Assembly: GCA_002450295.1 (NCBI GenBank)
Contig: DJYX01000033.1
Span: 1-26,612, forward strand
Origin: Deltaproteobacteria bacterium UBA6967
GTDB lineage: Bacteria > SAR324 > NAC60-12
DNA: 26,612 nucleotides
Direction: 5' to 3'
Below, one piece after another: positions 1-7,358 of the stretch (its first letter is position 1; every line of letters begins with the position of its first letter). The notes beneath the pieces are model-generated. The model saw only the letters and a list, made by a program, of their open reading frames with translations, made no database searches and was not told the DNA's origin. A program made the position numbers and the translations under genes.

Positions 1-79
1 AAACAAGAGAGCCCAGATACTTTTGCAGCGTCAGACATGCCCAAGGACTCCGCTTTAATAGCAACCAAAGGGAAGATTT

Positions 80-1750
80 ATGACGTTTCAAGAAATGGGA
101 CTGTCCGATGCAGTACTTCGTGCGTTGGAGGAAGCAGGTTTTTCTGAACCAACTCCAATTCAGGAGCAGGTAATACCCCTGCAAATCGGACATAATGACG
201 TAATCGGCCAAGCCCAAACCGGTACCGGAAAAACGGCTGCCTTCGGAATTCCTCTGATCGAAAGACTCACTCCTCGCCAGCGTGATGACGGCAAGCACAC
301 CACAGACGCTCTGATTTTAACCCCCACGCGGGAACTGGCCTCTCAGGTTTCCGAAGAACTCCGCAAGATTGGGCTTTATAAATCTTTATCCGTTGTCACC
401 ATTTATGGTGGAGTTTCCATCGAACAACAAGTCCGTACTCTTCGCCGCCGTACCAACATCATTGTTGGCACTCCAGGGCGTGTGCTTGATCATCTTTCCA
501 GAGGAACGATTGATTTGAGTGGAGTTCGGCACTTTGTTTTGGATGAAGCCGATGAGATGTTAGACATGGGCTTTATCGAAGATATCCAGACGATCATGCA
601 GAGTCTTCCTAAGAAAAGACAAATTCTACTTTTCTCTGCAACAATGTCTCCAGAAATTGATCGGATTGCTGCCAAATACATGAGCCAGCCTTCAACTGTC
701 TCAGTTTCGAGGTCCAATATCCTTGTCCCACGAATTTCCCAATGGCTTCACAAGGTAAAATACTGGGAACGTTTTGAAGGGCTTTGCAGAATCCTCAGCC
801 ATCATCAGCCTGAGTTGGCTTTGATTTTTTGCCAGACCAAGCGGGATGTGGATGAACTTTATAGACAGCTGCACGAGCGAGGCTACAAAGTTGATGCATT
901 ACATGGTGACTACAGCCAAAACCAACGCGATCAAGTGATGCAAAAATTTCGCAATCATGAACTAGACCTCCTGATTGCGACAGATTTGGCAGCTAGAGGG
1001 ATTGATTCCAAACTTGATATGGTGGTCAATTACAACGTTCCAGAGAATCCGGAAACATATGTACACCGCATCGGCCGAACTGGTCGAGCAGGTCGTGAAG
1101 GGTTGGCAATTAGTTTTGTTTCACCAGAAGACTACCGACAACTCTACGCAATTGAAAAATTGATCAAAACTCGTCTGCAGTACCGTGATTTGCCTACGCG
1201 CGAGGAACTCAAGTCTCACCGCCAGGATTTTCTACAAAAGCGCATAGATGATGGAATCAAGGATGTAGAAAGTGCGGATTACGTTGAACTTGCGGCCAAA
1301 CTACTGGAAAGTGAATCACCACTAGAAATGTTAGCTGCAACACTGAGGGTTGCAGGTGACGCCCTGTCACCAAAAATCAGTGTTGATCGACAGCACGAAT
1401 TGAATTCAGAAAATACTGGAGCAGAGTACGGAATGGTACGCTTCTTTCTGAGTGGGGGCAGAACGATTGGACTAATGTGTGGTGATGTGGTGAGATTAGT
1501 AACTCACAACACAAAGATACCAGGGGCAGAAGTTGGGAAAATCACGCTACAGGATGATTTTTCCTTCGTGGAAGTCCCTGAATCATGGGCAAGGCATTTG
1601 CTTGACAGCTTGCCAAGCTTTCATTTTCGTGGTAGCGAAATCAGCGTAAAACCAGCTAGAGCTCGTGAGAAAGTAGCTCGTTTCCGTGATTTCCGTAACA
1701 ACAATAATCAACGTTCCCGTCGCCCGCAACGGCGATACTCTAATGGATGA
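80..1750 (+). CDS. deaD: DEAD-box ATP-dependent RNA helicase with DbpA-type RNA-binding C-terminus
   Basis: An ATP-dependent RNA helicase that would unwind or remodel RNA in the cytoplasm, in ribosome assembly or mRNA turnover. All family motifs are visible in order: Q motif (GF..PTPIQ, residues 20-28), motif I AQTGTGKT (45-52), PTRELA, TPGR, DEAD (155-158), SAT (186-188), ATDLAARGID, and HRIGRTGRAGR (329-339). The C-terminal region (about 450-535) matches the DbpA/CsdA RNA-binding domain (VRFFLSGGR, GDVVRLV, ...VEVP), followed by a basic RRPQRR tail typical of RNA contact. Length (556 residues) is normal for a DeaD/CsdA-like protein. The ATG at 80 has a good Shine-Dalgarno (AAAGGGAAG, 67-75). 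The DeaD assignment over other DEAD-box subfamilies rests on the tail and is moderately firm; the helicase call is secure. Confidence 0.95.
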   Translation: MTFQEMGLSDAVLRALEEAGFSEPTPIQEQVIPLQIGHNDVIGQAQTGTGKTAAFGIPLIERLTPRQRDDGKHTTDALILTPTRELASQVSEELRKIGLYKSLSVVTIYGGVSIEQQVRTLRRRTNIIVGTPGRVLDHLSRGTIDLSGVRHFVLDEADEMLDMGFIEDIQTIMQSLPKKRQILLFSATMSPEIDRIAAKYMSQPSTVSVSRSNILVPRISQWLHKVKYWERFEGLCRILSHHQPELALIFCQTKRDVDELYRQLHERGYKVDALHGDYSQNQRDQVMQKFRNHELDLLIATDLAARGIDSKLDMVVNYNVPENPETYVHRIGRTGRAGREGLAISFVSPEDYRQLYAIEKLIKTRLQYRDLPTREELKSHRQDFLQKRIDDGIKDVESADYVELAAKLLESESPLEMLAATLRVAGDALSPKISVDRQHELNSENTGAEYGMVRFFLSGGRTIGLMCGDVVRLVTHNTKIPGAEVGKITLQDDFSFVEVPESWARHLLDSLPSFHFRGSEISVKPARAREKVARFRDFRNNNNQRSRRPQRRYSNG

Positions 1751-1760
1751 ATGAGGTTCA

Positions 1761-1922
1761 ATGATCGACGAGAAAATTTTCTATCTTTTTCTTTTCCCAT
1801 GGATGCTTTTCATAGCTTCTATGCCGGCAGCCGTCTTGACTTTCCTGTTTAGTGGCCTTGCTGCACAGCTCCTCAACTATCTACCTAACGGAGGGGTTCA
1901 GCAGGACAAGGTTCAAAGCTGA
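1761..1922 (+). CDS. Short hydrophobic membrane peptide (53 residues), hypothetical
   Basis: A small open frame of 53 codons with its own GAGG at 1753-1756 (4 bases before the ATG), placed 10 bases after the helicase stop and 31 bases before the next gene. The predicted peptide starts MIDEKIFYLFLFPWML, has one long hydrophobic stretch (about residues 6-38, FLFPWMLFIASMPAAVLTFLFSG region) and a polar tail (NGGVQQDKVQS). This fits a single-pass inner-membrane miniprotein. Hydrophobic composition, a plausible ribosome site and a snug fit between two same-strand genes support it being real. I recognise no family. It could also be a chance frame in a spacer. Confidence 0.5.
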   Translation: MIDEKIFYLFLFPWMLFIASMPAAVLTFLFSGLAAQLLNYLPNGGVQQDKVQS

Positions 1923-1953
1923 AATTTGACATTGCACCTCAGCGAGAAAAAAC

Positions 1954-2352
1954 GTGAATAAATACAGTGCACTGATCTCTGATTTTCTTCACAATTGTGG
2001 TGATGCAGACAAGGGGTTTGTGAATGACACAGAGTGGTGGATCGTCAATGGCTCTGTGAAGGTTCAGATTTTTCTGACTTCCCTCGAAGAAGACGCAGAG
2101 TTGATTGTGGCAGCCAACCTTTTCCGTTACGCACGATCAAACCCTGAGTTGAACGAATATGTCCTGAAATTAAATGGGACTTTTAAGCTCAAGGGTGTTT
2201 CTTTTGGGATTCGCAATAAACATCTTGTTCTGAACTTTGTTCGTCCAGTGCTGGGCCTAGATCCAGAAGAACTGGAGTGGATGATTGCCTGTATTGCAAT
2301 CATCGCAGACGAATATGATGACTACCTGTTAAATGAGTTCAGTATTGCCTGA
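1954..2352 (+). CDS. YbjN / type III secretion chaperone-like domain protein
   Basis: A 132-residue soluble protein with the look of the YbjN (CesT/type III chaperone-like fold) family: an alternating strand region (WWIVNGSVKVQIFL, ELIVAANLF), a central FKLKGVSFGIRNKHLVLNF strand pair, and a C-terminal helix ending ADEYDDYLLNEF, which resembles the ADxYD end of YbjN proteins. The family is poorly understood; members are proposed to bind protein partners. The start is a GTG at 1954 with only a weak upstream purine run (GCGAG). The 3' end overlaps the next gene by 20 bases (2333-2352), so translation is probably coupled. Family assignment is from pattern memory and moderate. Confidence 0.65.
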   Translation: MNKYSALISDFLHNCGDADKGFVNDTEWWIVNGSVKVQIFLTSLEEDAELIVAANLFRYARSNPELNEYVLKLNGTFKLKGVSFGIRNKHLVLNFVRPVLGLDPEELEWMIACIAIIADEYDDYLLNEFSIA

Positions 2353-3211
2353 GTCCTCTCCTGTGGGCAGTTTCATAAAATTCTATTCCATCGAAATTGC
2401 CCTGTGCTTGATAGCTCTTCCTCTCACGTTCGCAAAGATCCTTCAAAAAACGACAGCTAGTGTCTGGTGGCACGCTTTTTACCAGTTTTTCCGCAGTGTT
2501 CAGTGGGAATGTCTAAAAAAATCCCAGAATCTGAATTGGGAAATTTCGCTGCCATCCACATTATCACGTGATCGCTCTTATCTTGTAATTTCAAACCAAG
2601 AAGGACCTCTGGTACCTCTCATTGTTAGAGGAGTTCTCGGTAGAAAAATCACACCGATTGTCACTCCACTTCGCCATAGGAAAATTCCAAATCTAGTGCT
2701 AGAATGGCGAGCCTGGCTAGATGAAGCACCAGTTTACCTGTATCTGCCAGCTGAGCGGCAAACTAACGATCCACAGGCCACCCAAGAGCAGTTGGCAAAA
2801 GTAGGTGAAAAGTACAAAAATCTTCTTGAACAAACCCGTTCTCTGCTTCTATTGCCTGAAAAAGATGCTTATAGGAGAGACGGACAACTATTGAGAAATT
2901 CTAAATTTCTTTATACTCCGAAGCCTGGTGAACTAATTCATGCTACGTTAATGCAGAATCAAACTTGGCATTCAATTTTGGATGTGACTTTTCATCAGGA
3001 AAAACCAGTACGCTTTGCTTGGCAATGGTTGCTTGGAGGAAGGCAAAATATATTGTTGTCGGTTCGTGAAATTCCATTGCCCAGTGCCCTACAGTCTTCT
3101 TCAGCAAATGACGTAAGAAGATGGCTGAGTCAATTCTGGAAGGAGAAAGCAGAATGGTTGGAAACTTTGGTGAACACTGAACCGATTCGACATGATCTGG
3201 TGAACACTTAG
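2333..3211 (+). CDS. YihG/PlsC-like acyltransferase homologue lacking the catalytic HX4D motif
   Basis: A 292-residue membrane protein that follows the E. coli YihG (1-acylglycerol-3-phosphate acyltransferase-like) layout: an N-terminal hydrophobic helix (about 18-37), the substrate-site region YLVISN, a PE-containing motif, a KPGELIHA block like the KPRAGG of YihG, and a C-terminal part (ILDVTF..., the GG/R... V.VREIPLP, then RWLSQFWKEKAEWLETL) that mirrors the YihG tail. The active site is altered. Where acyltransferases have NHxxxxD, this has N88-Q89-E-G-P-L-V94, so both His and Asp are gone, and the EGTR motif reads E176-K-D-A. This suggests a pseudoenzyme, or a protein doing different chemistry. 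It overlaps the YbjN-like gene by 20 bases and ends 9 bases before the next start. Reading frame and codon use look intact, so it is not a decaying pseudogene. Confidence 0.7.
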   Translation: MSSVLPESSPVGSFIKFYSIEIALCLIALPLTFAKILQKTTASVWWHAFYQFFRSVQWECLKKSQNLNWEISLPSTLSRDRSYLVISNQEGPLVPLIVRGVLGRKITPIVTPLRHRKIPNLVLEWRAWLDEAPVYLYLPAERQTNDPQATQEQLAKVGEKYKNLLEQTRSLLLLPEKDAYRRDGQLLRNSKFLYTPKPGELIHATLMQNQTWHSILDVTFHQEKPVRFAWQWLLGGRQNILLSVREIPLPSALQSSSANDVRRWLSQFWKEKAEWLETLVNTEPIRHDLVNT

Positions 3212-3220
3212 GGAGAATCT

Positions 3221-3667
3221 ATGCGTTGGAAGATGATTTTGGGAACTGTAATCCTATCGGCAACTATTAGTGGTTCTTTGTTTGCGCAAAACATTGTTGA
3301 ATTGGGAGACGGCAAGACTCTGATTTTGAAATCCGATGGCACTTATGAAACCGTCAAAGTGGCAGCTACTGATCAGGGTGAGAAAGTCATTTTACGTCAG
3401 GATATGACTTATGAGTATCTTAAAAATAAGGAACTTTACCTCAAATCAGACGGTACATACGAGTATCTTGCTGAGAAAGAATTTTCGCTAACTGATCAGC
3501 CAGCCCGAGACAATTTGATCAGTGAACTACGAGAACTATATTGCACTAAACGTCAGAAGGCCCTATCTCCGCAGCAAAGATCAAGAATGATTAAGCTCAC
3601 CATCGATATTCTGGAAGGCAACCAACCAGCCCTACTAGCTGAACTTCAAAACGGAAATTGTAACTGA
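3221..3667 (+). CDS. Small exported protein with three 14-residue repeats (DUF3157-like)
   Basis: A 148-residue protein with a clear signal peptide (MRWKMILG..., hydrophobic core, cleavage near SLFA-QN at 22/23), so probably periplasmic. After cleavage it has three related units at residues 32-45, 54-67 and 70-83 with the pattern K-x-L-x-L-K-S-D-G-T-Y-E-x-V/L. The pattern resembles the LxDGxxVxLxxDxTY units of DUF3157 proteins of unknown function. The C-terminal third (about 95-148) is helical and holds two cysteines (in ELYCTK and NGNCN) that could pair. Shine-Dalgarno GGGAG at 3211-3215 supports the ATG at 3221. It sits directly after the YihG-like gene in the same run. Function unknown. 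Confidence 0.75.
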   Translation: MRWKMILGTVILSATISGSLFAQNIVELGDGKTLILKSDGTYETVKVAATDQGEKVILRQDMTYEYLKNKELYLKSDGTYEYLAEKEFSLTDQPARDNLISELRELYCTKRQKALSPQQRSRMIKLTIDILEGNQPALLAELQNGNCN

Positions 3668-3700
3668 TAATCTGCCGCTTCATTTTTAGACCCACGCCTT

Positions 3701-4753
3701 GTGTTTAGCAATATTCTGCTAATTCGCTTTAGTTCATTGGGAGATTTGGTGTTGACGACTCCAATCTATCGTGAACTCCGCAAAGTATATCCTGACTCCC
3801 GATTAACCCTTCTAACCTCAGAGGGATTTGGTCGAGTCCTGGAAAATAATCCACATCTTGACGAAATCATCTACCATCATCGAAAAGAGACCCGTAACGA
3901 TCTAAAAGAACTTATAAATCAACTTCGTCTGCAAAAATTCGATCTAATCTATGATATCCACAACTCTTTGCGAAGTCGTTGGATTGGTTGGCAACTGAAG
4001 CGTCATGCTCCAAAACCAGAACATTGGTTGATTGAGAAGCGAACGCTTGCTCGTGAACTTCAAATTAGATTTCGCTGGGGGCAGTTTTTCAACGGAAAAT
4101 CACAACGGGAACAGTGGCTTGAACCGTTACAACGCCATCACACTGGTACGCTGTCAACCAAGACAGAATTGTTTCCTAGCGTAGCAGATAAAAACTATGT
4201 TAAGGCTTGGCTGAACCAAAACGATTTGCAGGACAAGCCATTTATCTGCATTGGTGCTTCGGCCTCTTTTCCTCTCAAATGCTGGCCCTTACAGAATTTT
4301 AAGCAACTGGTTGAGAATATAATTCAGTCAGGAGTTTCAGTAGTATTGGTCGGTGCCAATGGGGAAATTGAAACAGAAGAATTGGCAGAGTATTTTAGGG
4401 GTTCCCAAAATGTTTTCTGCGCTGCAGGGATTTTTACTATTCTCCAATCAGCAGCACTTCTTGAAATGGCCAATGCAGTGGTTGCTAACGACACTTCTAT
4501 AATCCATCTTGCAGAAGCAATGAGGACGCCCTCTATCGCCCTATTTGGCCCTACCGTGAAAGAATTTGGTTACGCTCCCATGTTAGCACAAAGCAGGTTA
4601 ATCGAGACTGATTTGGCATTGCGCTGTCGTCCATGTTCCAGAACCGGGAAAGGCACATGTAAGAACAGAGAACAGCAAATCTGTATGTATTCCATTTCAA
4701 CTCAGAAAGTCTGGGATGCTGCTCAGTTACTGTTGCCAAAGGTAAGAGAGTAG
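3701..4753 (+). CDS. Glycosyltransferase family 9 protein (LPS heptosyltransferase-like)
   Basis: A 350-residue GT-B fold enzyme of family 9, the ADP-heptose:LPS heptosyltransferase group, expected to add heptose (or a related sugar) to the LPS inner core at the cytoplasmic face. Signs: N-terminal ILLIRFSSLGDLVLTTP with Asp15 at the place of the catalytic Asp of WaaC/WaaF; a middle GAS.S...K.WP motif at the start of the second Rossmann domain; and the donor-site block VVANDTSIIHLAEAMRTPSIALFGPT (N263, D264, T265) followed by a FGYAP segment. A Cys-rich patch near the C-terminus (LRCRPCSRTGKGTCKNREQQICM) matches the RPCSxxG...C...C pattern seen in many GT9 enzymes. The start is GTG at 3701 with no strong Shine-Dalgarno. 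Exact acceptor cannot be told from sequence. Confidence 0.88.
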   Translation: MFSNILLIRFSSLGDLVLTTPIYRELRKVYPDSRLTLLTSEGFGRVLENNPHLDEIIYHHRKETRNDLKELINQLRLQKFDLIYDIHNSLRSRWIGWQLKRHAPKPEHWLIEKRTLARELQIRFRWGQFFNGKSQREQWLEPLQRHHTGTLSTKTELFPSVADKNYVKAWLNQNDLQDKPFICIGASASFPLKCWPLQNFKQLVENIIQSGVSVVLVGANGEIETEELAEYFRGSQNVFCAAGIFTILQSAALLEMANAVVANDTSIIHLAEAMRTPSIALFGPTVKEFGYAPMLAQSRLIETDLALRCRPCSRTGKGTCKNREQQICMYSISTQKVWDAAQLLLPKVRE

Positions 4754-4817
4754 TTCATGCTAATCTCTTTTGTTCATGACAATCTTACTACCTTTAAGTT
4801 TAAGATATTTATCAAAA

Positions 4818-5972
4818 ATGTATCGTAAATTTATACTTAGAAAAATCAGTTGGATCTTATTACTAATTCTTTTGTCAGCATGCTCTGAGAAAACAAGCCT
4901 TCAGATTCTTCGGCCAGCTGAAATTGATACTTCAGATATTCAACGAATTGCCATCGGTATTTTTGAGGTTGGAGTTATTCAAGAAGATTTTGTTACGGAA
5001 AGAGGGGGGAATTGGTCGAAAAAATCAGCAAATCTGAATAGCGAAGAACGACAAATCCTGTCAAGGAATATTCGAGCTCGCATTACCAATCAATTGACCA
5101 AAGTCCCTTTTTTTGAGGTTCTACTGACTGACGAGTTTTATAGTCTTGAGAATGATGCAGCTCTACAGCAAATGATCGCAACTCAAGGCTATGTAACTAA
5201 AGATGTGGATGCGGTCCTGAGTGGGAAGATTTGGCTGACATCAGAGCGACTGGATGGAGTCGATCTTCAGAAAATTTCGTTGAAATATTTTACACCTGCT
5301 AATTCACGACAAAAAATTCCAGCAGAAAAATTAACTGTTCAACAACTAGTCTGGTGGCCCTATAAACAATTGAGTGGAAGTTTGATAGTGGAACTCAAGC
5401 TTGTGCGATTACAACCTACGGAAATTGTGGCTACGGATGTGGTGCACAGAAGATTTGCCCAGCGAGTGGGTGGAAGTCCAGGTGGAATTGTGGACCAAGC
5501 TGAAGAAGGAATGAGCTCACCCCAGGACTTTCTGGAAGATCAAGGTGATGATCAGTCCGTTACAAGAACTTCAGAGGTTTTGCCGCCATTATCTGTAATG
5601 GTGGGAGAAATGGTAGCTTCAGTGGGGGCTGATTTCGTGAGACGAGTTTCTGTAAGCCAATCAACAGTGGAATATCCTGTCGCTGAAGACGGCGATGAAC
5701 AAGCCCGACTTTTGATACTAGGGGGGGCATATGAGTCTGCTTTGCAGAGGCTTCAGGGGCAGACAGCTAATGATCCAAATTCAGAAGATCTCTACAATCT
5801 TGGTCTTTGTTTTGAGGCTCTTGGCGATTATGGATTAGCGCTTCTCAATTATCGTGCGGCTCACCAAATAGATCAAACAAACCTAATTTATGCCAAAGGA
5901 ATTGGCAGAATCGAAAATTTACAGCGCCAATTTCCACAACTTCGTTCACAAATTCAGAGTAGAAAGCTTTAA
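4818..5972 (+). CDS. Lipoprotein with C-terminal TPR-like repeat, paralogue 1
   Basis: A predicted outer- or inner-membrane lipoprotein of 384 residues from the ATG at 4818. That start gives a textbook signal: MYRKFILRK, a Leu/Ile core, then lipobox L-S-A-C with Cys22. An in-frame TTG at 4770 would add 16 hydrophobic residues before the positive region, which is less likely. The N-terminal half (IQRIAIGIFE..., SRNIRARITNQLTKVPFFEVL, DAVLSGKIW) resembles the periplasmic domain of CsgG/LpoB-type lipoproteins, but this is only a pattern resemblance. The C-terminus carries a TPR-like pair (DGDEQARLLILGGAYESAL..., DLYNLGLCFEALGDYGLALLNYRAA). The next gene is a diverged copy starting right after this stop. 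Role unknown; envelope assembly is a reasonable guess. Confidence 0.78.
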   Translation: MYRKFILRKISWILLLILLSACSEKTSLQILRPAEIDTSDIQRIAIGIFEVGVIQEDFVTERGGNWSKKSANLNSEERQILSRNIRARITNQLTKVPFFEVLLTDEFYSLENDAALQQMIATQGYVTKDVDAVLSGKIWLTSERLDGVDLQKISLKYFTPANSRQKIPAEKLTVQQLVWWPYKQLSGSLIVELKLVRLQPTEIVATDVVHRRFAQRVGGSPGGIVDQAEEGMSSPQDFLEDQGDDQSVTRTSEVLPPLSVMVGEMVASVGADFVRRVSVSQSTVEYPVAEDGDEQARLLILGGAYESALQRLQGQTANDPNSEDLYNLGLCFEALGDYGLALLNYRAAHQIDQTNLIYAKGIGRIENLQRQFPQLRSQIQSRKL

Positions 5973-5984
5973 TTGAGTTCTGGG

Positions 5985-7172
5985 ATGATCCGTTCAAACT
6001 TATTACTAATTTTACTTTTAATGTTTTTTGCTGCAGGCCAGATGTCCTGTTCCTTTTTTAGTCAGAGTCTACAAATTGAGTTTGTGGTTGCCAAAACTCC
6101 AAAATTTGAACTCAATGAAGTAGATGCACTGGAAGTGGGTCCTTTCAAAGGTCAACCGCTAGTAAAAATATCGTTACCAGTGGAGGCAGAAGGTTCATCA
6201 CATTTATCTCCTAGTGTTCTCTCCTTCGAAGCTGATCCATCAAGTGAACAAGTAGCTGAGCTTTTTCGATTACAAGTCATCAAAAATTTCTCTAAAAATT
6301 CCTCTCTGAGATTGTTGAATACTAGCGAAGACGTGAAAGGCTACGCTGGTGTCATTCCTGACCCAAATCGAGTGGCGGTCATCTCTGCATTGGTCCGTTA
6401 CTCACAGATTCGAAAGGAAAGCAAAGAGTCTGTTCCCTATTTCGTAACAGTTTTCAATGAGGCCCTCCCGATTGAACAACAGCTTTTGGCCCGTGGCGCT
6501 GTCTTCGGTGCGGAAAGACTTGGCGGTGGGATTGAGGAGAATACCCCTTATGTTGAATTGATGGGGGCCCTTGAAGTTCGTATTAGTCTCAATCGTCAGA
6601 GCAGTGGAGCAGAACTTATTCCTCCTCAAACTTTACAGGCCTTTTATGTTCGGAAATGGGGTGGAAAAAGTGAAACGTCCCACTTGCCCGATAACGTGAG
6701 ACTTTGGATTACTAAAAACTTTCAGGAGGATGAAAATCTGACTGAACGATTCTTAAGCGAAGCTGACAAGACTAGGATGATTACGGAGAACTACGAGCAA
6801 TACCTGGCACAGGGATACAACCTTAGGCGTGATAGCAGGGTCCCTCTATCCAATCTGGATCTGCAATATCGGCTGACTGAACAAATTGCTAGGGAATATG
6901 TTTCCCAAGTTGTCCCCACTTTTAGAAAAGCTGACATGAGTATTGATGGCGATGGGGACGAAGTCGGCATTACCTTGCTTCAGGGAAATGCGTACGAGGA
7001 GGCAATCACTTACTTACAGGGACGCAAAGATCGTACAGCATCTGATGATTACAACTTAGGTTTGGCGTATGAAGCACTTGGAAAAAGACAACAGGCCAGA
7101 GCATTTTATGAGTCAGCGAATCGTCGGGACAGCGAAGACCTTTATGAGGAGGCATTGAATCGAGTCAAGTAG
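5985..7172 (+). CDS. Lipoprotein-like exported protein with C-terminal TPR-like repeat, paralogue 2
   Basis: A 395-residue exported protein, apparently a duplicate of its upstream neighbour. The shared hallmark is the C-terminal block D-G-D-E...L.G.AYE.A...LQG......DYNLGL.YEALG...A...Y..A (bases about 6951-7169 against 5688-5919). The ATG at 5985 gives MIRSNLLLILLLMFFAAGQMSC, putting a Cys at residue 22 as in the neighbour, but the residues before it (Q-M-S) are a poor lipobox, so lipidation is uncertain. A TTG at 5973, flush with the previous stop, is the alternative start. The middle of the protein is poorly conserved relative to paralogue 1, with short matches only. The two genes are almost certainly co-transcribed. 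Function unknown. Confidence 0.75.
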   Translation: MIRSNLLLILLLMFFAAGQMSCSFFSQSLQIEFVVAKTPKFELNEVDALEVGPFKGQPLVKISLPVEAEGSSHLSPSVLSFEADPSSEQVAELFRLQVIKNFSKNSSLRLLNTSEDVKGYAGVIPDPNRVAVISALVRYSQIRKESKESVPYFVTVFNEALPIEQQLLARGAVFGAERLGGGIEENTPYVELMGALEVRISLNRQSSGAELIPPQTLQAFYVRKWGGKSETSHLPDNVRLWITKNFQEDENLTERFLSEADKTRMITENYEQYLAQGYNLRRDSRVPLSNLDLQYRLTEQIAREYVSQVVPTFRKADMSIDGDGDEVGITLLQGNAYEEAITYLQGRKDRTASDDYNLGLAYEALGKRQQARAFYESANRRDSEDLYEEALNRVK

Positions 7173-7358
7173 TGCAATTCTTAAAAGACTTGCAAGTCCT
7201 GTGTGCTTTCTGAGAATCTTCCAAGGTTCAAGTGATGGTTATTCCACTTGTCTTCGGAACAAAACCTAGAGTTTCATTCCAATACCTGCCTGCCTCACTG
7301 AATCAACACTGATTTAAAATCCACTCCAAAATCAAAGCTGAGTAGCTAGGGCCGAATT

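Noticed and set aside
1..79. A partial gene or RNA upstream of the helicase
   Set aside because: The 79 bases show only the helicase ribosome site; nothing else could be supported.
4770..4817. TTG-initiated N-terminal extension of the first lipoprotein
   Set aside because: It would put 16 hydrophobic residues ahead of the positive n-region and spoil an otherwise canonical lipoprotein signal.
7229..7250. CAAGTG...CACTTG inverted repeat in the carB leader
   Set aside because: Only a 6-bp stem with a 10-base loop and no T-run; too weak to call a terminator or attenuator.
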